Source: Minisyncoccota bacterium (GTDB lineage: Bacteria > Patescibacteriota > Minisyncoccia > Phycocordibacterales > UBA9973). Taken from it: DNA of 5,324 nucleotides. Under the pieces are notes generated by a model that searched no databases, was not told the DNA's origin, and saw only the letters and a list, made by a program, of their open reading frames with translations. This document shows positions 1-5,324 of the stretch, in pieces. The DNA lies in assembly GCA_017992485.1 (NCBI GenBank), contig JAGOOL010000039.1:1-5324 (forward strand), in the 5' to 3' direction. The translations under genes and the position numbers were made by a program. Each line of letters begins with the position of its first letter. The stretch's first letter is position 1.

Positions 1-2
1 AC

Positions 3-614
3 GAAACACCGCACGACACAAGAGTAAAAATAAAAAAAGATACAACCGAGCAACTTCATTTTCTCTTTGGTGTTCGAAGTTTTGGCTACAATCATCCGGA
101 TCGAATTGCGGCAGGGACACTCGCAACGATTCTTGGCGGAACGATGTCATCTCGACTTTTCCAGCGTATTCGTGAAGATCTCGGCTACGGCTACTACGTT
201 TTTGCGACACAGTCAGCATCCGAAGGCTATGGCGCATTTTACGGCGGCATCGGCATTGACCCAAAAGGTCTTTCTGTTGTATTGCCAGCGATGATTGAAG
301 AATTTCAAAAAATGGCGAACGAGCCAGTGAGTGATCTTGAAATTGCTCTTGCTAAAAAGTATCGCAAATCGACCTTGCTCATGGGTTTTGAGGATAATGA
401 AAACGTCGCGACATTTTATGGTAGTGCACACCTATTTGGTCATCCTCTCGAACTCCCCGAAGAACGCGCTCTCAAAATAGATGCTGTAACCAATGATGAC
501 ATTCAAAGGGTTGCCAAAACCTTGTTTAAGCCTGAAAATTTCCGCATCGCCGCTGTCGGCCCTGTTGACGACCCAAAGCCTTTCGAAAACTTTCTCCCCG
601 CTGTCAGTTTGTAA
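3..614 (+). CDS. M16 family zinc peptidase, C-terminal part (5' truncated by window)
   Basis: The frame is open from the left edge (first full codon at 3) to TAA at 612-614, giving 203 visible residues. The visible part resembles the C-terminal half of M16 peptidases (processing-peptidase/pitrilysin-like, subfamily B). Residues 49-58 (AGTLATILGG region) and the following MSSRLFQRIRE and DLGYGYYV match the family signature usually seen as GGGMSSRLFQ.IRE..GLAY. In this family two homologous halves form a clam shell that degrades peptides or processes proteins, and the zinc site HxxEH lies in the N-terminal half. That half is outside the window, so catalytic competence cannot be judged. The tail (IAAVGPVDDPKPFENFL) is the usual C-terminal strand and helix, so the gene appears complete at its 3' end. 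The next gene starts 14 bases downstream, consistent with one operon. An ATG at 144 is internal to the conserved domain and is not the real start. Confidence 0.85.
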   Translation, partial: ETPHDTRVKIKKDTTEQLHFLFGVRSFGYNHPDRIAAGTLATILGGTMSSRLFQRIREDLGYGYYVFATQSASEGYGAFYGGIGIDPKGLSVVLPAMIEEFQKMANEPVSDLEIALAKKYRKSTLLMGFEDNENVATFYGSAHLFGHPLELPEERALKIDAVTNDDIQRVAKTLFKPENFRIAAVGPVDDPKPFENFLPAVSL

Positions 615-619
615 GGAGG
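613..619 (+). promoter_or_regulatory. Shine-Dalgarno for the AI-2E permease, overlapping the upstream stop
   Basis: AAGGAGG is a near-perfect anti-16S match that begins inside the TAA stop of the M16 gene. It sits 9 bases before GTG 629 but 24 bases before ATG 644. This decides the start in favour of GTG and implies coupled translation with the peptidase gene. Confidence 0.75.
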
Positions 620-628
620 CCGTTAAAG

Positions 629-1705
629 GTGTACGATGCAAGCATGGAACATGAAGACAAACGCTTCGTAGCTATCTCGACCGGAACGATTATTCGTGTC
701 ATTCTTTTTGGCCTCCTCCTCTACGCCTTATTTATTCTACGCAATATTATCCTTGTCGTTCTCACGGCTGTCGTATTTGCTTCATTTGCCGAAGCCGTCA
801 TCAAGCGCTTCAAAAAGATCGGTATCGGCCGCATGCTTTCCGTCGTATTTGTGTACATAATGATTATTCTTGGCTTTGCCGGTGTTTTCTATTTATTCGT
901 ACCACTCCTCATAACTGAAACATCACACCTCCTCAACTTCCTCTCAAATTACATTTCATCTTCTAACTTCCAGGGAACAGCAGATAGTCTCAATGACGCT
1001 TCGAATCTTGTAACTTCGCTGCAGGGAACATCACTCGCTGATTTTGCGACATCAATCGAAAAATTTGCGATGAGCGTTTCAGGTGGTTTTTTCTCAGCAG
1101 TCGTTGCCGTGTTCGGGGGCATCGTCAATGTACTCCTCATCCTTGTTATTTCGTTCTATCTTTCAATTCAGGAGCATGGCATCCAAAAATTTCTCCGTAT
1201 CGTTACTCCGCCAAAACAAGAAAATTATGTCATTGGTCTTTGGGAGCGAACGCAACACAAGATTGCACTTTGGCTCAAGGGACAACTCATCCTCGGTGTT
1301 ATTGTTGCGACGATGATGTTTATTATTTTGTCGCTCCTTGGTATTCCGTATGCACTCTTACTAGCACTCGCAACCGGTTTGTTTGAACTCATTCCTTTTG
1401 GTGTCACACTTGCTATGATTCCGGCGACTGGTTTTGCGTATGTTCAGGGCGGACTCAAACTCGCTGTGGCTGTATTTATTTCATACATTGCTGTGCAGCA
1501 AATCGAAAATTACGTTTTCCAGCCGCTCATTGTAAAGCGCGTTGTCGGTATTTCGCCGCTCGTTGTCATCTTGTCGGTTTTGGCCGGATTTGAACTCGCT
1601 GGTTTTTGGGGGCTCATCCTCGCTATTCCGGTTACCGTGGCGCTCCTCGAGTACGTTGACGATATAGAGAAAAAAAGGGTAGCATTCGAGGATGGACAAA
1701 TCTAA
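629..1705 (+). CDS. AI-2E family transporter (PF01594-type integral membrane permease)
   Basis: A 358-residue polytopic membrane protein. The GTG start at 629 is chosen because AAGGAGG lies 9 bases upstream; ATG 644 is a weaker alternative. Hydrophobic segments fall at about residues 21-36, 38-55, 70-92, 155-180, 215-238, 240-265, 275-292 and 308-345. A polar extracytoplasmic or peripheral stretch lies at about 96-150. The family signature is clear in the C-terminal half: KGQLILG (217-223), GIPYALLLA (238-246), LFELIPFG (251-258), QQIENYVFQPLIVKRVVG (290-307) and the Gly-rich final segment up to LAIPV (331-335). Length matches the usual 340-390. The family is named for E. coli TqsA (autoinducer-2 export), but other members are Na+/H+ antiporters or uncharacterised, so the substrate here is unknown and quorum sensing should not be assumed. 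The 3' end overlaps the first possible metG start by 14 bases. Confidence 0.9.
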   Translation: MYDASMEHEDKRFVAISTGTIIRVILFGLLLYALFILRNIILVVLTAVVFASFAEAVIKRFKKIGIGRMLSVVFVYIMIILGFAGVFYLFVPLLITETSHLLNFLSNYISSSNFQGTADSLNDASNLVTSLQGTSLADFATSIEKFAMSVSGGFFSAVVAVFGGIVNVLLILVISFYLSIQEHGIQKFLRIVTPPKQENYVIGLWERTQHKIALWLKGQLILGVIVATMMFIILSLLGIPYALLLALATGLFELIPFGVTLAMIPATGFAYVQGGLKLAVAVFISYIAVQQIENYVFQPLIVKRVVGISPLVVILSVLAGFELAGFWGLILAIPVTVALLEYVDDIEKKRVAFEDGQI

Positions 1706-3197
1706 CATGGAAGCACTAAAGCCTTTTTATATTACAACTACATTACCGTACGTGAATGCCAATCCTCACGTCGGTTTTGCTATGGAAATTATTCGCGCTG
1801 ACGCGATCGCTCGCTACCAGAAACTCGTCGGACGTGAAGTCTTTTTCAATACGGGTACTGACGAACACGGCATGAAGCTCTGGGAAGGTGCAAAAAAATC
1901 CGGCATGGACGTCAAAGACTACGTCGACATGTATGCCGAAAAATTCCGTGGCCTGACAAGCTTACTCGGTATTTCAGAAGACGTGCATTTTATTCGCACA
2001 ACTGACAAACACCACGAAGCGGCAGCACAAGCGCTTTGGAAAATCTGTGATGAACGCGGCTACATCTACAAAGGAAAATACAGCACAAAATATTGCGTCG
2101 GCTGCGAGCTTGAAAAAACTGATTCAGAGCTCGATGACAATGGGCACTGTCCGCTTCACCCAAATCGCGAGCTTGAAATGATCGATGAAGAAAACTATTT
2201 CTTTGCGCTTTCAAAAGTCACACCACTCCTCGAAAAACTCTACGCAGAAAATTCGCAGCTCGTCATTCCTGATTTTCGTTACAATGAAATGAAAGCGTTT
2301 CTCGGTCGTGGCTTGCAAGATTTTTCTATTTCACGAAGCCGCGAAAAAATGCCATGGGGCGTTGCGGTTCCTGGCGACGATACACAAGTCATGTACGTTT
2401 GGTTTGATGCGCTCACGAATTACATTTCGACACTCGGTTGGTCGAACAGCGCAGGTGTGAAAAATGTCGTCGGCGAAAATCTCTACGAAAAATTTTGGGT
2501 GAACGGCGACACTGTCCAATACTGCGGCAAAGACAATACTCGTCAGCAGTCGCTAACATGGCAAGCAATGCTGCTCGCTGCCGGTTTGCCTGGCACAAAG
2601 CACATCATTATCAATGGCTTCATCAATTCCGGCGGACAGAAAATGTCGAAGTCGCTCGGCAACGTTATCGCGCCTGGTGATATGATCACGGTTTTTCAAC
2701 CGGTCGCTGGTGAGCTTTCGTCCGATGTACTTCGTTACATTTTGCTTCGTCACACGAACAATTTTGAAGATTCAGATCTAACGATGGAGGCGGCGCTCGA
2801 ATGGTATAACGCAAACTTGGCAAATGGCCTTGGTAATTTGTCGTCGCGTATTCTCACACTTTCAGAAAAATATTTACCAGCCACACCTGAGATTCCGGCG
2901 ACGTCGATTCCTGATGAATTCTTTGTTTTACTTGAACAGTTTGATATCGTCGCAGCGGCGGATTATGTTTGGAAAGAAGTTCAGTCGCTTGATAAATACA
3001 TCCAGTCAACTGAAGCTTTCAAAGTCATTAAAACAGATGAAGCGAAAGGTAAGGAGCTTATTACTGAATACGTTTTGCGCCTCGACACTATTGCTCGTAT
3101 GCTTAACCCGCTTATGCCAAAGACGAGCGAACTATTGAAGCGTCTCATTGGCGAAAATAAAAAGCCGGAGACGCCGCTGTTTCAGCGTCTATCGTAA
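1692..3197 (+). CDS. metG: Methionyl-tRNA synthetase (short form, no C-terminal tRNA-binding domain)
   Basis: Cytoplasmic class I aminoacyl-tRNA synthetase that charges tRNA(Met) with methionine using ATP. Over 501 residues, in order: FYITTTLPYVNANPHVG (12-28) holds the HIGH-type motif PHVG. A zinc knuckle has CVGC (C135, C138) and CPLH (C153, H156). WFDALTNYI (237-245) follows, then GKDNTRQQSLTW (279-290), KMSKS (317-321), and a helical anticodon-binding domain from about 345 with NLSSR (382-386). The protein ends at the anticodon domain; the Trbp111-like dimerisation domain of longer MetRS forms is absent, as in many compact genomes. Two ATGs are possible. 1692 overlaps the permease stop by 14 bases and has only a weak AGGG at 1676-1679. 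1707 begins one base after that stop, has GAGG at 1688-1691, and gives the more typical short lead (MEALKPFYIT). Two pocket residues deviate from E. coli: Q286 for His301 and F443 for Trp461. Confidence 0.97.
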   Translation: MDKSNMEALKPFYITTTLPYVNANPHVGFAMEIIRADAIARYQKLVGREVFFNTGTDEHGMKLWEGAKKSGMDVKDYVDMYAEKFRGLTSLLGISEDVHFIRTTDKHHEAAAQALWKICDERGYIYKGKYSTKYCVGCELEKTDSELDDNGHCPLHPNRELEMIDEENYFFALSKVTPLLEKLYAENSQLVIPDFRYNEMKAFLGRGLQDFSISRSREKMPWGVAVPGDDTQVMYVWFDALTNYISTLGWSNSAGVKNVVGENLYEKFWVNGDTVQYCGKDNTRQQSLTWQAMLLAAGLPGTKHIIINGFINSGGQKMSKSLGNVIAPGDMITVFQPVAGELSSDVLRYILLRHTNNFEDSDLTMEAALEWYNANLANGLGNLSSRILTLSEKYLPATPEIPATSIPDEFFVLLEQFDIVAAADYVWKEVQSLDKYIQSTEAFKVIKTDEAKGKELITEYVLRLDTIARMLNPLMPKTSELLKRLIGENKKPETPLFQRLS

Positions 3198-3217
3198 ATC
3201 ATTCTAGGTATTTCATT

Positions 3218-4081
3218 ATGGAAATAAAATACATCGACATTCATTCTCATTTCAACTTGCCGCAATTTGACGCGGATCTTTCGGCAGCTATAAAGAAAAT
3301 GGAAGATGAAGGTGTTGCAACAATTTGTGTTGGTACTGATTTGGCATCATCACGCCGTGCAATTGAAATCGCTGCAATGTCGCCGAATATTTGGGCAGTT
3401 GTTGGTCAGCATCCGACTGACACAGAAGAAGCTTTTGACCCAGCGGCATTTCTCGAACTTGCGAAACAAGAAAAAGTTGTGGCAATAGGTGAGTGCGGCT
3501 TCGATTTTTTTCGAACTCCTCGTGCTGACGTATTTGAGAAGCAGAAAGAACTTTTCTTGCATCAAATTGAAATAGCGCGCGCTGTTGGCAAGCCACTCAT
3601 GATTCATGCGCGACCGAGCAAACCAAGTGGCGACATTAAGCAGGGCACATACGAAGTCAGTATGGATGCATATGAAGACACGCTCAATATTCTTTCAACT
3701 TTTCCTGAAGTTCGCGCAAACTTCCATTTCTTTGTCGGCGACACGGCGATTGCAAAACGCGCGCACGTTGCTGGTCATACAATGTCATACGACGGCCCAA
3801 TTACTTTCACCCATGAATACGATAAAACAATCAAATCACTTCCGCTTTCAGCAATAATGGCAGAAACTGATTCGCCGTACGCTGCACCCGAACCATATCG
3901 CACGAATGCAAAAGACGAAGGTATTGCAAACGGCGACCGCCGACCAGCTCCGGCTCGTTGTGAGCCTTGGATGGTAAAAGAAGTCGTTGCTAAGATCGCA
4001 AACATCCGTGGAGAAGACCACGAAACTGTTCGTTTGGCTACCCTCGAAAACGCCAAGCAATTTTTTAAAATCCTGCTATAA
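3218..4081 (+). CDS. TatD family metal-dependent hydrolase (putative DNase)
   Basis: A 287-residue TIM-barrel amidohydrolase-fold protein of the TatD group. Characterised members are metal-dependent 3'-5' or AP-type DNases acting in the cytoplasm in DNA repair or turnover. The expected metal and catalytic residues are all present: HSH (H9, H11) after the first strand, E92 in AIGECGFDF, H130 in MIHARP, H170 in NFHFFVG and D218 in AETDSPYAAP. The late CEP (248-250) takes the place of the family's NEP. Length is a little above the usual 255-265; the excess is mainly at about 133-150, just after the IHARP strand. ATG 3218 is supported by AGG at 3206-3208 (9-base spacing), 20 bases after the metG stop. 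metG followed by a tatD-type gene is common across bacteria, which supports the call. Exact substrate is not determinable, so no yabD/tatD/ycfH symbol is assigned. Confidence 0.93.
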   Translation: MEIKYIDIHSHFNLPQFDADLSAAIKKMEDEGVATICVGTDLASSRRAIEIAAMSPNIWAVVGQHPTDTEEAFDPAAFLELAKQEKVVAIGECGFDFFRTPRADVFEKQKELFLHQIEIARAVGKPLMIHARPSKPSGDIKQGTYEVSMDAYEDTLNILSTFPEVRANFHFFVGDTAIAKRAHVAGHTMSYDGPITFTHEYDKTIKSLPLSAIMAETDSPYAAPEPYRTNAKDEGIANGDRRPAPARCEPWMVKEVVAKIANIRGEDHETVRLATLENAKQFFKILL

Positions 4082-4082
4082 T
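4074..4082 (+). promoter_or_regulatory. Extended -10 promoter (TGCTATAAT) for the propeller gene
   Basis: The sequence TGC followed by TATAAT is a perfect consensus extended -10 for a housekeeping sigma factor. No recognisable -35 is present at 16-18 bases spacing (around 4053-4060, CCAAGCAA), as is tolerated for extended -10 promoters. The hexamer contains the TAA stop of the TatD gene. With usual -10 to start-site spacing, transcription would begin at about 4088-4091, at most a few bases before ATG 4092. Part of the hexamer is constrained by coding sequence, so chance cannot be excluded; placement right before the next start codon argues for function. Confidence 0.55.
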
Positions 4083-4091
4083 CACCGCATC

Positions 4092-5324
4092 ATGTTGCAA
4101 AGGTACGCTTGGTTGCGGTACATTCTCATAATTTTGGCTGTCGCAGTTGTCGGCTTCTCGGCCGCTTTTTTTGTTGACCGAAAAACGAATCTCGGTACTT
4201 ATTTCGGCTGGCATAAAACACTTACCGGAAATGTCATTGCTGCCACCGATAAACAAACTGATAATTCCACGTCACTCATAACACCGATCCTCAACAAGCT
4301 TGGCCAAGTTCTTGGTGTTCGTTCATCGCTCACGGACATTGGAGAGCAATGGGGAATTGTCGAAGGTCTAACAATGTTCCGCGGTTCACCGACGCGTACG
4401 TTTTACGGTCTCGGTCCGCTACCGACAGATCCGAAAGTACTTTGGCGTTATCCAAATGCAACTAGCGACATTGGCGGCGCGACTACGAATGCCGGTAAAC
4501 CAATGTGTAGCTACTCAGAAGCCGAAGGCGTTACCAAACAATGGTGTGGCACTGGTTGGACTGGACAGCCTGTTGTTTGGGAGCGCCCAGATGGAATCAC
4601 TGAAGTTATTTTTGGTGCGTACGACGGCGCAGTTCATTTTCTTAATGCAAAAACTGGAACCGAAACTCGTCCGTCATTTCAAACGGGTGACTTGATTAAA
4701 GGTTCAGTAACACTTGATCCAGACGGTTTCCCATTGCTCTATTTTGGTTCGCGCGACAACAAGCTCCGTATTCTTTCGCTCGATACAAAAAATGAAGACG
4801 GCACGCCAGCTGCGCCAGTCGAAGTCTGGTCACTCAATGCCAACGAAGTAAAAGGTAAATGGAATAATGACTGGGACGGCAATCCTGTCGTCGTTAACGA
4901 TATGCTTTTTGAAGGTGGTGAGAATAGTTGGTTTTTTGCTATGAAATTGAATCGTACATACGTGGACGTGCAAGATATGAACGGTGAAAAAACTGGAGAG
5001 AAAAAAGTGTCCGTCGCGCCACAGATCGTTTTCAAGATGCAGGGCTGGAATGATGAACTCCTCAAAAATATTGGCGACGATATGGTGAGCATCGAATCAT
5101 CAGTAACTTTTTATGGTGATCGTGTGTATTTTGTAAATTCCGGTGGTCGCGTTGTTGGTCTCGATATTTCTGACGTAAAAGATGGCATCGCGCCGACCGT
5201 ATTTGATTATTGGGTAGGGGACGATGCTGATGCGACGATGGTCGTTGATGAAAAAGGAATGCTCTACGTTTCTGTTGAGCTAGAACGCACCAAAGAACCA
5301 GCAGCAACTCGCTCGGCCGAGCTT
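4092..5324 (+). CDS. Membrane-anchored PQQ-like beta-propeller repeat protein (3' truncated by window)
   Basis: The frame is open from ATG 4092 to the right edge, 411 residues with no stop. A short basic head (MLQRYAWLRY) and one hydrophobic segment (about 10-28) form a signal anchor or uncleaved signal peptide, so the rest is expected outside the membrane. Residues 30-90 are a low-complexity linker. From about 94 (MFRGSPTRTFYG) propeller-blade repeats appear: GAYDGAVHFLNAKTG (175-189), YFGSRDNKLRILSLD (217-231), DGNPVVVNDMLFEGG (262-276), SSVTFYGDRVYFVNSGG (336-352) and WVGDDADATMVVDEKGMLYV (374-393). Blade ends of the type G.dG.v..ld..tG resemble PQQ-binding-like or BamB-like propellers. 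Binding of PQQ itself is not shown. C139 and C152 could form a disulfide. No upstream in-frame start and no Shine-Dalgarno exist, and the next in-frame ATG lies past the anchor, so 4092 is the only sensible start. It follows the TatD stop by 10 bases. Function is unknown; a surface scaffold or binding role is a guess. Confidence 0.8.
   Translation, partial: MLQRYAWLRYILIILAVAVVGFSAAFFVDRKTNLGTYFGWHKTLTGNVIAATDKQTDNSTSLITPILNKLGQVLGVRSSLTDIGEQWGIVEGLTMFRGSPTRTFYGLGPLPTDPKVLWRYPNATSDIGGATTNAGKPMCSYSEAEGVTKQWCGTGWTGQPVVWERPDGITEVIFGAYDGAVHFLNAKTGTETRPSFQTGDLIKGSVTLDPDGFPLLYFGSRDNKLRILSLDTKNEDGTPAAPVEVWSLNANEVKGKWNNDWDGNPVVVNDMLFEGGENSWFFAMKLNRTYVDVQDMNGEKTGEKKVSVAPQIVFKMQGWNDELLKNIGDDMVSIESSVTFYGDRVYFVNSGGRVVGLDISDVKDGIAPTVFDYWVGDDADATMVVDEKGMLYVSVELERTKEPAATRSAEL

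Noticed and set aside
629..1705. Quorum-sensing (autoinducer-2) system
   Set aside because: The family name comes from one E. coli member. No luxS, lsr or receptor gene is in the window, so a signalling role is unsupported.
3169..3190. Inverted repeat near the metG 3' end (CGCTG and CAGCG around a TTT loop, with flanking AGA/TCT)
   Set aside because: The stem is short and bulged, lies inside the coding region and is not followed by a T-run, so it does not qualify as a Rho-independent terminator.
3288..3607. Open frames of 85-102 codons on the minus strand inside the TatD gene
   Set aside because: They overlap the conserved metal-site coding sequence of TatD, show no family motif and have no start signals.
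4061..4070. TTTTTTAAAA run at the end of the TatD gene as a terminator tail
   Set aside because: No GC-rich hairpin precedes it, and the bases encode the C-terminal FFKI of the protein.
3..4081. Alternative genetic code (UGA read as glycine, as in some candidate phyla)
   Set aside because: All complete genes reach family-typical lengths under the standard bacterial code, end in TAA and contain no in-frame TGA.
4739..5092. 117-codon open frame on the minus strand inside the propeller gene
   Set aside because: It is a shadow of the real + frame. The + frame has blade repeats, an anchor and a sensible start; the minus frame shows no domain and no ribosome binding site.

Overview
This is an ordinary, densely packed bacterial stretch with five genes, all on the + strand. 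It most likely comes from a genome of the candidate phyla radiation (Patescibacteria, Parcubacteria-like). That is an inference. It rests on the short methionyl-tRNA synthetase without a C-terminal tRNA-binding domain, the GKDNxRQQS form of its active-site segment, tiny intergenic gaps, and a single-pass anchored PQQ-like propeller protein. Base composition is moderate, roughly mid-40s percent G+C by eye. All four visible stop codons are TAA, and the standard bacterial code reads every frame cleanly.

Layout: (1) the C-terminal part of an M16 zinc peptidase, cut by the left edge and ending at 614; (2) an AI-2E family membrane permease, 629-1705, with a strong Shine-Dalgarno overlapping the peptidase stop; (3) methionyl-tRNA synthetase metG, 1692-3197, whose start overlaps or abuts the permease stop; (4) a TatD-family metal-dependent hydrolase, 3218-4081; (5) an N-terminally membrane-anchored beta-propeller protein of the PQQ-like type, starting at 4092 and running off the right edge. 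No RNA gene, mobile element, CRISPR array or long repeat is visible, and no gap between genes exceeds 20 bases.

Gaps or overlaps of -14 to +20 bases suggest that genes 1-4 are co-transcribed. metG followed by a tatD-type gene is a well-known bacterial order. The permease and the peptidase look like operon neighbours rather than functional partners. Gene 5 seems to have its own promoter: a perfect extended -10 (TGCTATAAT) lies over the tatD stop codon, 9 bases before the ATG, and no Shine-Dalgarno is present. This suggests a leaderless or nearly leaderless transcript.

No convincing undescribed system is present. The points most worth checking are the promoter/leaderless start of gene 5, the unassigned propeller protein itself, and two substitutions in MetRS at normally conserved substrate-contact positions (methionine-pocket His to Gln, anticodon-contact Trp to Phe).
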